64,000 nucleotides of DNA from Dankookia rubra (GCF_004355005.1 NZ_SMSJ01000005.1:1-64000), one strand, 5' to 3'; positions 1 to 8,956 are shown, numbered from the stretch's first letter. The notes: generated by a model not told the origin, from the letters alone. Made by a program: numbers and translations.

Positions 1-1683
1 CGCCGGCAGCAGGGCCAGCGCGGCAATGGCCGCGGCGGCGGCCAGCGCCCGGCCGGCGCGGCGCCCGCCGCCAGCGCTGCGCTGCCCGATGCCGAGCGCC
101 CAGCCGGCGAAGCCGAGCAGCACCGCGCCGGTCAGCACCAGCAGGAGCCCGTCCGGGCCCGCCTGCTGCGCCAGCACCCAGGCCAGCCAGGCGGAAGCGG
201 CGTACATCGGGAAGGCGAGGCCCTGGCGTAGCCATTCCATCCAGGCGCCCGGCCGCGGCAGGCGCTGCGCCAAGCCGGGGAAGAGCCCCAGCAGCGCATA
301 GGGCGCGGCGAGGCCGAGGCCGAGCGCGGCGAAGACCGCCAGCGTCGCCGGCGCCGGCAGGGCCAGCGCGGTGCCGACCGCCGCCGCCATGAAGGGTGCG
401 GTGCAGGGCGTCGCCACCAGCACCGCCAGCGCCCCGGTAGCGAAGCTGCCGGGATGGCCGCCGCGCCTGGCCAGCGCCCCGCCCGCCCCGACGGGCCCAC
501 CGATCGCATAGACGCCCGAGAGATTCAGCCCGACCGCGAACATCAGCCAGGCCAGCGCCGCGACGAAGGCCGGGGCGGTGAACTGGAAGCCCCAGCCAGC
601 GGCGATCCCGGACGCGCGCAACCCGACCAGCACCGCAGCCATAGCCAGAAAGGCGGCAAGCACGCCGAGGGTATAGCTGCCGGCATGCGCCCGGACCTCG
701 GCTTTGGCGGCGCCGGACAGCCGCGCCAGCGCCATTGCCTTCATCGCCAGGATCGGGAAAACGCAGGGCATCAGGTTCAGGATCAGCCCGCCGAGGAAGG
801 CGGAAAGCAGCGCCTGCCAGAGCGTCAGCGCCCCCGCCCCCGTCTCCGGCACGCCGCCGACCGGGGCGGCGACGGCATAGGCCGAGCGCACGCCGGCCGC
901 ATCCGTCAGGGCAACCACGCCGGACAGGGTGGCGGGGCTTGCCGCGCCTTCCGGCCGGGTCAATCCCAAGGTCAGCTTGCCGTCATGGACGCGCAGCGGC
1001 TGCGGTGCGGCATTGTCCAGCAGCCCGCCCTCGGTGGGGAAGAAAACGGCGTCGCGAATCGCGGCGGCCGACAACCCTTCCCCTTCCAGGGTCAGGCTGC
1101 CGCGCGTCCCGGCCAGAGCCGCCCGCACCGCCCAGGGAGAAGGCCGCGGCGCCGCGGCTTCCGCCGCGGTGAACAGCGGGGCGAGCCCGGCATCCGCGCG
1201 GCCCGCGGTGGCCACCGGCAGGTCGAGCCGGAAACGCCCCTCCTCGGGGATGCAGATTTCGGCGCAGACCAGCCAGTTCGCCTCGGCCTCGATGCTCAGC
1301 CGGTCGCCGGAAGCGGCGCCGGCCGGCACCACCATGCGGAAGGGCAGCAGCACCTCGCCCTCATAACCGAAGCTGACCAGCGGGCCGGTCGGGATGCGGG
1401 CGGGGGCCGGCCAGCGGATCGGGCTGCCCTCGGCACCGGCCGGCGCCACGATGGTGACCTCCGGCGGCGCGCCGGCATCGCCGGGGTTCTGCCAATAGGT
1501 ATGCCAGCCGGGGGCTAGTCGAAGGCGGAGGCCTAGCTCGACCGGCTGCCCCGGCGCTACCTCGGCAGCGGCGGCGGCCAGCGTGGCGGTAGCGCGCGGC
1601 GAGGTGATGGCCGCGCTCTCCCCGGCCCGGCCGGCAAGCGGGGCGAGAAGGACCAGCAGGGCGAACAGGATTTGGCGGACCAT
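1..1683 (-). CDS. DsbD/ScsB-family thiol:disulfide interchange protein, C-terminus cut by window edge
   Basis: Inner-membrane carrier that passes electrons from cytoplasmic thioredoxin to periplasmic thiol proteins. The reading frame is open from the ATG at 1683 to base 1 (561 codons). Residues 1-20 form a signal peptide. A periplasmic DsbD-alpha-like domain follows, with WHTYWQNPGD at about 60-69 and the pair C140/C144 in LVCAEIC. From about residue 290 comes the polytopic DsbD core, whose two redox cysteines sit in NLMPCVFP (C308) and ATPCTAPF (C427). The missing C-terminus would hold the last helices and, in full-length relatives, a thioredoxin domain. The long alpha-like domain fits ScsB better than classical DsbD. 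It is transcribed away from the small gene at 1824. Confidence 0.88.
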   Translation of the reverse strand, partial: MVRQILFALLVLLAPLAGRAGESAAITSPRATATLAAAAAEVAPGQPVELGLRLRLAPGWHTYWQNPGDAGAPPEVTIVAPAGAEGSPIRWPAPARIPTGPLVSFGYEGEVLLPFRMVVPAGAASGDRLSIEAEANWLVCAEICIPEEGRFRLDLPVATAGRADAGLAPLFTAAEAAAPRPSPWAVRAALAGTRGSLTLEGEGLSAAAIRDAVFFPTEGGLLDNAAPQPLRVHDGKLTLGLTRPEGAASPATLSGVVALTDAAGVRSAYAVAAPVGGVPETGAGALTLWQALLSAFLGGLILNLMPCVFPILAMKAMALARLSGAAKAEVRAHAGSYTLGVLAAFLAMAAVLVGLRASGIAAGWGFQFTAPAFVAALAWLMFAVGLNLSGVYAIGGPVGAGGALARRGGHPGSFATGALAVLVATPCTAPFMAAAVGTALALPAPATLAVFAALGLGLAAPYALLGLFPGLAQRLPRPGAWMEWLRQGLAFPMYAASAWLAWVLAQQAGPDGLLLVLTGAVLLGFAGWALGIGQRSAGGGRRAGRALAAAAAIAALALLPA

Positions 1684-1823
1684 GGCGCAGCCATAGAACG
1701 GAACGCCGCCCGGCCAAAGCAAGCGCCGCCCGCCAGCGACCGGGAGCGAATTCGCCGTCCCAGGCGTTTCCGCCCGGCGGCGATCCGGTTTAGGAGCAGC
1801 CCGCCAACCAGGAATCCCACGCC

Positions 1824-2153
1824 ATGCCATTGTTCACCGTCGAGGTCGCAAGCCGGCCTGTGCTCGTCTTCTCCGAGACGAGCCGGGATTCCGCCGAGGA
1901 GATTCTGGCCAGCCTGATCGGGCCGGACCTGCAGGAATTCGAATCCGAGGGCGTGCCGGTCTGGGATGGCGAGGCGCCGCTTGCCGTGCGCGACGCCGAC
2001 CCGGTCGAGACCACCCGCTGGGAGCAGGGCTTGGCCGAGGCGCAGGAGGACAGTGCCGGGGAGGAGGACGGCCCGGGCGATGGCGACGATTTTGCCGTTT
2101 TCCTCATCGAGCTCGACGAGGAGGGCGAGGAGGCGGACGGCGAGGAGGCCTGA
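1824..2153 (+). CDS. Small acidic hypothetical protein
   Basis: A 109-residue protein that I do not recognise. Residues 1-60 look folded (beta-strand rich, starting MPLFTVEVASRPVLVF). The C-terminal half is strongly acidic, with runs of Glu and Asp and one short hydrophobic strand (FAVFLIEL). There is no signal peptide or membrane segment. The ATG at 1824 is preceded by an AGGAA ribosome-binding site. It lies between the divergent DsbD-type gene and hrpB, 44 bases before the latter, but hrpB appears to have its own promoter. Base composition matches the neighbours, so a real chromosomal gene is likely. Confidence 0.7.
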   Translation: MPLFTVEVASRPVLVFSETSRDSAEEILASLIGPDLQEFESEGVPVWDGEAPLAVRDADPVETTRWEQGLAEAQEDSAGEEDGPGDGDDFAVFLIELDEEGEEADGEEA

Positions 2154-2159
2154 GGCCCC

Positions 2160-2198
2160 TTTTTTAGGCGCATGGCGGCTACCTTATAATCCGCAGGA
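2160..2198 (+). promoter_or_regulatory. Candidate promoter of hrpB, possibly giving a leaderless mRNA
   Basis: A perfect TATAAT -10 hexamer lies at 2185-2190, in strongly GC-rich surroundings. No good TTGACA-like -35 is visible at 16-18 bases upstream, only a T-rich stretch at 2160-2165. Transcription would be expected to start near 2197, which is at the ATG of hrpB (2198). The only Shine-Dalgarno-like bases (AGG, 2195-2197) touch the ATG and are too close to work normally. Confidence 0.45.
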
Positions 2199-4717
2199 TG
2201 CTGCCCGACCTTCCGGTGACCCAGGCGCTGCCCGCGCTGACCGCGGCGCTGCGCGCCGGCTCCAACGCCCTGCTCATCGCCCCGCCCGGCGCCGGCAAGA
2301 CCACGCTGGTGCCGCTGGTCCTGAAGGACGAGCCCTGGGCGGCGGGGCGGAAGATCTTGGTACTGGAACCGCGCCGCGTGGCGGCCCGGGCCGCGGCGCG
2401 ACGGATGGCCGAGTTGCTTGGCGAGGGCGCGCCCGGCCATACCATCGGCCTCGCCACCCGGCTGGACCGCGCGGTCTCCGCCGCCACCCGGGTCGAGGTG
2501 GTGACCGAGGGTCTGCTGGTGCGGCGGCTGCAATCCGACCCCGGGCTCGAGGGCATCGCCGCGGTCCTGTTCGACGAAGCGCATGAGCGCAATCTCGATA
2601 CCGACCTGGCCCTCGCGCTCTGCCTTGACCTGCAAAGGGCGTTGCGGCCCGAGTTGCGGCTGCTGGCCATGTCGGCCACGCTGGATGGCGGCATCTTTGC
2701 GGGGTTGATGGGGAGCGGGGCGGCTGCCGACGCCACGGCAACGGATGCGCCGACAATCGAAAGCCTCGGCCGCGCTTGGCCGGTCACGATCGAGCACCGG
2801 CCGCGTGACATCCAGAATCCGCGCGACCTGCCGGAAGCGATGGCCGCAGCGATCCGCACGGCGCTCAAGGCGCATGAGGGCGACATCCTCGCCTTCCTGC
2901 CGGGCTGGGGCGAGATCCGCCGTACCGCCGAGCGGCTCGGCGGGATCGAGGCCGACATCCGCTCGCTGCACGGCGAGATGCCGCCGGCCGAGCAGGACCT
3001 GGCACTCAACCCCGGCCCGCGGCGGAAGGTGGTACTGGCAACCTCGATCGCCGAGACCTCGCTGACCGTCCCTGGTGTCCGCATAGTGGTCGATGGCGGT
3101 TTCCGCCGGGCACCGCGGCTCGATCCCGCCACCGGTCTGTCCCGGCTGGTCACGGTGCGTATTTCGAAGGCTGCGGCCGAGCAGCGCGCCGGCCGCGCCG
3201 GCCGCACCGCGCCGGGCGTGGCGATCCGGCTTTGGTCGGAGGCGCTGCATCGCGGCCTGGCGCCGCAGGACCGGCCGGCGATCCTTGAGGAGGAGCTGTC
3301 GGGCCTCGCCCTCGACCTCGCCGCCTGGGGGACGGAGCCGGCCGCGCTGTCCTGGCTGGACCCGCCGCCGGCAGGAGCCATGGCCGCGGCACAAGCGCTA
3401 CTGGCGGAGCTTGATGCGCTGGACGGCGCCGGCCGGGTCACCGCGATCGGGCGGCGGATGGCGCGGCTCGGCACCCATCCGCGGCTGGCGCGCATGCTGG
3501 CCGCGGCCGAGACGGAGGGCGAGAAGGCCATGGCCGCCGATCTCGCCGCACTGCTGGAGGAGCGCGATCCGATCCGTCGCGCGAATGCGCGCGGAAGCGA
3601 CATCCGGGAGGCGCCGGCCGATATCGGCCTGCGGCTTGACTTGCTGCATGGCGGTGACCACCCGAATGCAGACCGCCCGGCGATCCAGCGCATCCGCCGC
3701 GCCGCGGCGCTGCACCGCCGGCGGCTGGGCGTGCATGGGTCGGTCTACCCCGAGGGTGATCCGGGCGCCCTGCTGGCGGCTGGCTTCCCCGACCGGATCG
3801 CCGCCATGCGCGGCGTCATGGCCGGTGCCTTCCGCCTCGCCTCCGGCCAGGGCGCCCGGCTGGCGACCACCGACTCGCTGGCCAAGTCGCCGCTGCTCGC
3901 CGTCGCCGATCTGGAACTGCAGGGCACCGATGCCCGCATCCGCATGGCCGCCCGCATCGACCGCGCGGCGCTGGAGGCGCGCTTCCCCGAGCGCTTCGTG
4001 CAGGAGGAGGGCGCCGCCTTCGACGCCCGCGCCGGCGCCGTGCAGGCCCGCCGCCGGCTCCGCTTCGGCCCGCTGGTGCTGGAGGAAGCGACCATCCCGC
4101 ATGCCGACCCGGCCGCCGTCGCCGCGGCGCTGGCGACGGCCGTGGCCGAGCGGTCCTTGCGCGACCTGCCCTGGGGCGAGGGAGCTAGGCAGCTTCAGGC
4201 ACGCATCGGCTGGATGCGGCAGGCCGAGGGTGACTCCTGGCCCGACCTGTCGGACTCCAGCTTGATCGCCACGGTGCAGGACTGGCTGGCCCCGCAGCTG
4301 CACGGCAAGACCCGGCTGACCGAACTCGCCGGGCTGAACCTGCCGGACATCCTGCTGCAGTCCCTTCCCTGGGACCGCCGCCAGCGGCTGAACGCCTCCC
4401 TGCCCGCCCGCCTGCCGCTGCCGATGGGCCGCAGCGCCACCATCGACTATGCGCGGGAAGTGCCCACGCTCGAGGCCCGGGCGCAGCATTTGTACAGCCT
4501 GTCCGGCCTGCCGAAGCTGGCGGAAGGCCGCGTGCCGCTGCAGGTAGCGTTGCTGTCGCCGGCGGGACGGCCGATCGCGGTCACAGGCGACCTCGCGGGG
4601 TTCTGGAAGGCCGGCTGGCTGGATGCGCGAAAGGACATGCGGGGGCGCTACCCGAAGCATAATTGGCCGGAGGATCCGACGACGGCCCAAGCCGATCCGC
4701 CGAAGCCGGGTCGGTAA
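2198..4717 (+). CDS. hrpB: ATP-dependent helicase HrpB
   Basis: DEAH/RHA-type helicase of 839 residues, the usual HrpB length. The Walker A motif is APPGAGKTT (28-36), followed by motif Ia EPRRVAARAAARRMA. Later come DEAHERNLDTD (motif II), SATLDG (motif III), ATSIAETSLTV (motif V) and QRAGRAGR (motif VI). Helicase-associated HA2 and HrpB C-terminal domains follow. The family is widespread in proteobacteria; its exact substrate is not settled, though RNA is likely. The ATG at 2198 was chosen because the conserved N-terminus begins here and a TATAAT box lies directly upstream. The gene converges on mlaF with 78 bases between them and no clear terminator. Confidence 0.93.
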   Translation: MLPDLPVTQALPALTAALRAGSNALLIAPPGAGKTTLVPLVLKDEPWAAGRKILVLEPRRVAARAAARRMAELLGEGAPGHTIGLATRLDRAVSAATRVEVVTEGLLVRRLQSDPGLEGIAAVLFDEAHERNLDTDLALALCLDLQRALRPELRLLAMSATLDGGIFAGLMGSGAAADATATDAPTIESLGRAWPVTIEHRPRDIQNPRDLPEAMAAAIRTALKAHEGDILAFLPGWGEIRRTAERLGGIEADIRSLHGEMPPAEQDLALNPGPRRKVVLATSIAETSLTVPGVRIVVDGGFRRAPRLDPATGLSRLVTVRISKAAAEQRAGRAGRTAPGVAIRLWSEALHRGLAPQDRPAILEEELSGLALDLAAWGTEPAALSWLDPPPAGAMAAAQALLAELDALDGAGRVTAIGRRMARLGTHPRLARMLAAAETEGEKAMAADLAALLEERDPIRRANARGSDIREAPADIGLRLDLLHGGDHPNADRPAIQRIRRAAALHRRRLGVHGSVYPEGDPGALLAAGFPDRIAAMRGVMAGAFRLASGQGARLATTDSLAKSPLLAVADLELQGTDARIRMAARIDRAALEARFPERFVQEEGAAFDARAGAVQARRRLRFGPLVLEEATIPHADPAAVAAALATAVAERSLRDLPWGEGARQLQARIGWMRQAEGDSWPDLSDSSLIATVQDWLAPQLHGKTRLTELAGLNLPDILLQSLPWDRRQRLNASLPARLPLPMGRSATIDYAREVPTLEARAQHLYSLSGLPKLAEGRVPLQVALLSPAGRPIAVTGDLAGFWKAGWLDARKDMRGRYPKHNWPEDPTTAQADPPKPGR

Positions 4718-4795
4718 AGGAAGTAAGATCGAGGGAAGGTATTCTCCCCGAGCTCCTCCTCCAGTTTTGGGAGTCTGGCATCCGACCTGCGGCGG

Positions 4796-5614
4796 CTACC
4801 GCCTGAGCTCCATCTGAATGGGACCCTCGCGCTCGCCATTGGCGAACTGGTCCACCAGTGCATTGCCGGTATGGCCAAGCGCGCCGGCCGGGCCGCTCCA
4901 GACGATCCGCCCCTTGTGCAGCATCGCGGCGGTGTCGCCGATACGCCGCGCGCTGGCCATGTCGTGGGTGATGGACACCGCGGTCGCGCCCAGCTTCTTC
5001 ACGCAATCGACGATCAGTCCATCGATGACCGCACCCATGATAGGGTCGAGCCCGGTGGTCGGCTCGTCGAAGAAAATAATGTCCGGCCGCGCCGCGATGG
5101 CGCGGGCCAGTGCCACGCGTTTCTGCATGCCGCCGGAAAGCTCGGCGGGCGAGAGGTCGCCGACAGAGCCGGCGAGACCGACCTGCGCCAGCACCTCGGC
5201 CGCGTGGTCGCGCGCCTTGGCTCGGGTAATGCGCTTCTGCGCCAGCAGCTTGAAGCAGACATTCTCCCAGACCGGCAGGCTGTCGAACAGCGCGCCGTTC
5301 TGGAACAGCATCCCGATCCGATCGCCGAGCGCCTCGCGCTCCCGCCATCCCATGCGCAGCACGTCGCGGCCGTCGACCTCAATCGTCCCCTCGTCCGGCT
5401 CGATCAGTCCGAGGATGCTCTTGATCGTCACCGATTTGCCGCTGCCGGAGCCGCCGAGGATCACCAGCGAATGCCTCGCATCGACGTCGATGTCGACGCC
5501 GTCCAGCACCTGCTTCGCGCCGAAGGCCTTCCGCACGCCACGCATGCGGATCTTCGGCACGCCGGCCACGGCCACCGGGGGGGACAGGATCGCCTGGTCG
5601 GTCATGTCCCTCAT
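4796..5614 (-). CDS. mlaF: MlaF-type ABC transporter ATP-binding protein (Mce/phospholipid transport)
   Basis: ATPase of the intermembrane phospholipid (Mla/Mce-type) transporter, which in Gram-negative bacteria moves lipid between outer and inner membranes. The 272-residue protein has Walker A GGSGSGKS, Q-loop FQNGALFDS (typical of Mce-family ATPases), signature LSGGMQKRVALARA and Walker B IIFFDEPTTGLDP. The start at 5614 gives an ATGA overlap with the mlaE stop; a second in-frame ATG lies at 5605. Longer readings upstream have no family similarity. It is the last gene of alr-mlaE-mlaF. No mlaD, mlaC or mlaB gene follows here. Confidence 0.9.
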   Translation of the reverse strand: MRDMTDQAILSPPVAVAGVPKIRMRGVRKAFGAKQVLDGVDIDVDARHSLVILGGSGSGKSVTIKSILGLIEPDEGTIEVDGRDVLRMGWREREALGDRIGMLFQNGALFDSLPVWENVCFKLLAQKRITRAKARDHAAEVLAQVGLAGSVGDLSPAELSGGMQKRVALARAIAARPDIIFFDEPTTGLDPIMGAVIDGLIVDCVKKLGATAVSITHDMASARRIGDTAAMLHKGRIVWSGPAGALGHTGNALVDQFANGEREGPIQMELRR

Positions 5615-6399
5615 TGCGCGAAAAAGATCTCGGTCAGGACGTAGTCCAGCGCCAGGATGAGGATGGAGGAAGCGACTACCGCTTTGGTCGTCGCCCCACC
5701 GACGCCCTGCGCCCCGCCCTTCGAATTGTAGCCGCACCAGGTGCCCATCAGGGCGATGACGAAGCCGAAGACCGCCGCCTTCACCAGGCCGGAGACGACG
5801 TCGTCCGCTTCCAGGTAGTCGAAGGTGGATTTCAGGTAGGCGGCGGAGACGAAGCCGAGCTTCTGCGTGCCGATCAGCCAGCCGCCCATCACCCCGATCA
5901 CGTCGGCCACCAGCACCAGCAGCGGCAGAGCGATGACGGCGGCCAGGATGCGGGGCGCCACCAGGTACTTCATCGGGTTAGTGGACAGCGTGGTCAGCGC
6001 GTCGATCTGGTCGGTCACGCGCATGGTACCGATCTCGGCGGCGAAGCTGGCGCCGATGCGCCCCGCCACCATCAGCGCCGCCAGCACCGGGCCCAATTCG
6101 CGGACCAGGGAGATGACTACCACGCTTGCAATGGCGCTTTGCGCATTGAAGCGGGCGAAGCCGGTATAGCTCTGCAGCGCGAGGACCATGCCCGTGAAGA
6201 CCGCGGTCAGCGCCACCACCGGCAGCGAGAACCAGGCGATCTCGACGAAGGCGCGCCAGAACAGCCGGCCGTAAAAGGGCGGCCGCAGCAGGTGGCTCGT
6301 CGCCTCGAGCGCGAAGAGCCCCAGGTTGCCGACGGCGTGGCAGGCGGCGATGACCCCGCGGCCGAGCGCCGCCAGCGGATCGAGCAGGATGGCTCCCAT
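5611..6399 (-). CDS. mlaE: MlaE-family ABC transporter permease
   Basis: Membrane subunit of the Mla-type lipid transporter, 262 residues. The sequence has the MlaE permease pattern: an N-terminal amphipathic segment, then about five or six membrane helices. Family motifs include VRELGPVLAALMVAGRIGASFAAEIGTM near the middle (about residues 100-125) and TNPMKYLVAPRILA after it. The start ATG overlaps the alr stop as ATGA and its own stop overlaps mlaF in the same way, so translation of the three genes is probably coupled. It should pair with the downstream ATPase. Confidence 0.92.
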   Translation of the reverse strand: MGAILLDPLAALGRGVIAACHAVGNLGLFALEATSHLLRPPFYGRLFWRAFVEIAWFSLPVVALTAVFTGMVLALQSYTGFARFNAQSAIASVVVISLVRELGPVLAALMVAGRIGASFAAEIGTMRVTDQIDALTTLSTNPMKYLVAPRILAAVIALPLLVLVADVIGVMGGWLIGTQKLGFVSAAYLKSTFDYLEADDVVSGLVKAAVFGFVIALMGTWCGYNSKGGAQGVGGATTKAVVASSILILALDYVLTEIFFAQ

Positions 6400-7469
6400 C
6401 AGGCGGCGCGATATGCGCGGCGGTAGCGGGCGCCGAGCGAGGTCAGGATCTCGTAGCCGATGGTACCGGCCACGGCGGCGACCTCGTCCGGGGTGTTCCC
6501 GGGGCCGATCAGCTGCACCATCGTGCCGGGCACGACGTCAGGCAGATCGGTCACGTCGAAGGTGATGAGGTCCATGGATACCCGGCCGACCAGGGGCACG
6601 GGCCGGCCGGCGATCCTGCCGACGGCCCGCCCCGAGAGCGAACGAAGGTAGCCATCGGCATAGCCCGCGGCAACGGTGGCGATCCGGGAGGGCCGCGCGG
6701 CGGTCCAGGACGCGCCATAGCCGACCGGCGTGCCGGCCGGGATTTCCCGAACCTGCAGCACCGGAGCCTCGAGCGTTGCCACCTGCCGCATCGGGTTCGG
6801 CACGGCCGGGGTCGGATTGATGCCGTACAGCGCGCAACCCGGCCGGGCGAGGTCGGAGCCGAAATCGGGGCCGAGGAACATGCCGGATGAATTGGCCAGG
6901 CTCGCCGCCGCCGCCGGCAGGCGGGCGCGGATGGCGGCGAAGCGGCTGGCCTGCTGGGCGTTCAGGGGATTCTCCGGGTCGTCGGCACAGGCCAGGTGGG
7001 TCATGACATGGCGCAGTTCGAGCCCGGCCAGCCGCGCCGGGTCGGCTGCCAGCACCGCGGCCTCAGCCGGGGTCAGGCCGAGCCGCGCCATGCCCGTGTC
7101 GACGTGCAGCAGGGCGGGAAGTTGCCTGCCCTTGGCACGAGCGGCGGCGGCCCAGGCTGCGACGTCGCCGGGGCCGTTCAGCACGGGCAACAGGCCGGCC
7201 TCGCCATCCGCTCCCGGTGCGAAGCCGTTCAGCACCGCGACCATCGGGCCGGGGCCGAGCGCGGCGCGCACCGCCACACCCTCCGTCAGATGGGCGACAA
7301 AGAAGTGCCGGCAGCCGACTGCGTGCAGTGCGCGGGCTACCGGGGCGGCGCCGAGCCCGTAGCCATCCGCCTTCACCACGCCGGCCACCGCGCCAGGGGC
7401 GGCGCGGTCGCGCAACAAGAGCCAGTTGTCGGCCACGGCACCGAGATCGACGGTCAGCACCGCCTGCAT
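6399..7469 (-). CDS. alr: Alanine racemase
   Basis: PLP enzyme making D-alanine for peptidoglycan. The 356-residue reading from the ATG at 7469 begins with the conserved LTVDLGAVADNW. The PLP lysine is K33 in VVKADGYGLG, and the second catalytic base is the Tyr in VGYGASW. GRVSMDLITFDV near the C-terminus is also typical. The start at 7469 has a GGGGTGAAGG ribosome-binding region just before it; a GTG at 7478 is an alternative, and the longer open frame upstream is not family-like. It heads the alr-mlaE-mlaF unit and is in the same orientation as dnaB, from which it is separated by three opposite-strand genes. Confidence 0.92.
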   Translation of the reverse strand: MQAVLTVDLGAVADNWLLLRDRAAPGAVAGVVKADGYGLGAAPVARALHAVGCRHFFVAHLTEGVAVRAALGPGPMVAVLNGFAPGADGEAGLLPVLNGPGDVAAWAAAARAKGRQLPALLHVDTGMARLGLTPAEAAVLAADPARLAGLELRHVMTHLACADDPENPLNAQQASRFAAIRARLPAAAASLANSSGMFLGPDFGSDLARPGCALYGINPTPAVPNPMRQVATLEAPVLQVREIPAGTPVGYGASWTAARPSRIATVAAGYADGYLRSLSGRAVGRIAGRPVPLVGRVSMDLITFDVTDLPDVVPGTMVQLIGPGNTPDEVAAVAGTIGYEILTSLGARYRRAYRAA

Positions 7470-7723
7470 CGCCTTCACCCCAGGTACATTGTGCAGCACG
7501 GCATGGACCGCGCGGCGGAGGGCGGCAAGCCTCGGATTGTGACGACGACCCTTGCACTGGCCGAGCAGCAAAGTACCGCAACCGGGTCCGGGGCGCGGCG
7601 TTGCACTGAGCGCCAGCACAATCGTGACTCGTGTTACCGCAGGGCACAATTTCCCAAAACCAGGGATTGCAGGATGCCATAGAGCTTCCGCCGGCGCGTC
7701 AATTCAAAGAAGGAAATTAGGCA

Positions 7724-8299
7724 ATGGCCGACAGCAACAGGCGGCAGGACCAAACCGATGGCGCGGCGGAGACGATGCGCCGCGGCTCTCAGCAGGCTAC
7801 CAAGGTCGGGGCCGAGGTGATCGGTCGGGCCGGCAAGGCCGCCGCCCAACAGGGCGACGCGGCACTGGAAGCGGCTGTCAGCCGGACCGGAGAAGCGATG
7901 GAGCGCGGCATGGAGGCAGCGCGGCGCACCGGTGCCGAGGTCGCGCAGCGCTCCGCTGCCGAGGTTACCCGCCAAGCCGAAGCCATCGAGACCAGCGGCC
8001 GGCAATCGGCGCAGGTCGCCAACGGAGCAGTCGCCGGCCAGGCAGAGACGACGATGCGGCCAGCAATGGTCGGGATGGTGGCGCTGCCGCAGGCCTTCGC
8101 CGGATTTCTCGGTGACATGGCCCGTACCAATTGGCAAATCGGCCAGGAGATGCTCCGCCTGGCCAATCCGGTTGCGCTGATCGAGCTGCAGCAGAAGATG
8201 CTGCACGGCTACCTGGATCTTATCCTGGCTGGGCAGGCGACGCTCGGGCGCACCGCCCAGGCGACCGAAGAAGCCTTGCCCAAGGGCCGGGAAAGCTGA
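7724..8299 (+). CDS. Phasin family protein
   Basis: A 191-residue protein with the phasin pattern: a long Ala/Gln/Glu-rich helical, coiled-coil-prone N-terminal half, then a C-terminal amphipathic domain with NWQIGQEMLRLANP and ELQQKMLHGYLDLI. Phasins coat polyhydroxyalkanoate granules or act as stress-associated helical proteins; which one applies here cannot be told from sequence. There is no signal peptide or Cys. The ATG at 7724 follows an AAGAAGGAAA ribosome-binding site. It is divergent from alr and followed by two DUF2382 genes on the same strand; a GC-rich hairpin 20 bases after its stop suggests separate transcription. Confidence 0.72.
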   Translation: MADSNRRQDQTDGAAETMRRGSQQATKVGAEVIGRAGKAAAQQGDAALEAAVSRTGEAMERGMEAARRTGAEVAQRSAAEVTRQAEAIETSGRQSAQVANGAVAGQAETTMRPAMVGMVALPQAFAGFLGDMARTNWQIGQEMLRLANPVALIELQQKMLHGYLDLILAGQATLGRTAQATEEALPKGRES

Positions 8300-8318
8300 T
8301 TTCGCAACGGGTTAATTG

Positions 8319-8347
8319 TGCGCCGCAGCGGAACGCGTTGCGGCGCA
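8319..8347 (+). terminator. Hairpin after the phasin gene
   Basis: Perfect 9-bp arms TGCGCCGCA (8319-8327) and TGCGGCGCA (8339-8347) with an 11-base loop, starting 20 bases after the phasin stop. There is no proper T-tract after it, so it may be a weak terminator or an mRNA 3'-end stabiliser. Confidence 0.4.
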
Positions 8348-8354
8348 GCATGTT
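8330..8354 (+). promoter_or_regulatory. EcfG-like (general stress response) promoter candidate
   Basis: GGAAC at 8330-8334 is followed after 16 bases by TGTT (8351-8354). This is one base from the alphaproteobacterial EcfG consensus GGAAC-N16/17-CGTT. It lies about 130 bases before the first DUF2382 gene. The element overlaps the hairpin at 8319-8347, so it could be coincidental. Confidence 0.25.
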
Positions 8355-8486
8355 CTCTGAGTCAGCGGGCCCTGGACCGACCCGCGCCAGACCACCCCGC
8401 CGCTGTCACAATACTGAAGTGGTCGGCTTAGATCGTTGATCGCGTGAATACCATCGCATCTGATTTTGCGACGGATGGGGGATTGC

Positions 8487-8912
8487 ATGGCCGAGCCGGA
8501 TCCATCAGGACGACTTATCGATGAGAAGGTCGTTCCTGTCATCGAGGAAACGGCGGTGGTCTACAAGGAGCGCGTCGTCACTGACCGGGTGCGCCTGCAC
8601 AAGCGCGTCCAGACGACGCAAGAGGTGCTGGACATCCCGGTCCAGACCGAATCCCTCGAGGTGGAACGCGTGCCCATAGGCGCCTGGATCGAGGCGCCGG
8701 CCGGCATCCGCCACGAAGGCAATACCACCATCTACCCGGTGGTGGAGGAAGTGCTCGTCGTCGAGAAGCGCCTTCGCCTGGTTGAAGAAGTGCGCATCAC
8801 CCGGCGACGGGACACTCGGCAGGTCCGGGAGAAGGTGTCGCTGCGCCACGAGGAGATCCTCGTCGAGCGTGATGCCCCGCCGGACGGGCCGGACCGCGAC
8901 CCGGGGCCGTGA
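8487..8912 (+). CDS. DUF2382 (YsnF/AvaK-type) domain protein
   Basis: A 141-residue charged protein made of the DUF2382 repeat pattern: alternating Val and charged residues, for example IPVQTESLEVERVPIG and VPVIEETAVVYKERVV. The family is linked to stress resistance in many bacteria but its biochemical role is unknown. No signal peptide is seen. The ATG at 8487 is preferred because GGGGGA (8477-8482) precedes it; an upstream ATG (8475) and TTG (8466) are in frame but not well placed. It sits 44 bases before a second DUF2382 gene, so the two probably share a transcript. Confidence 0.78.
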   Translation: MAEPDPSGRLIDEKVVPVIEETAVVYKERVVTDRVRLHKRVQTTQEVLDIPVQTESLEVERVPIGAWIEAPAGIRHEGNTTIYPVVEEVLVVEKRLRLVEEVRITRRRDTRQVREKVSLRHEEILVERDAPPDGPDRDPGP

Positions 8913-8956
8913 GCGCCTGGGCGCAAACGACTACATTGAAAATATAGGGGAATTTC

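Noticed and set aside
2146-2165. GGCC-TGA-GGCC followed by six Ts after the acidic protein gene, like a terminator.
   Set aside because: The stem is only four base pairs and includes the stop codon, so it is too weak to call.
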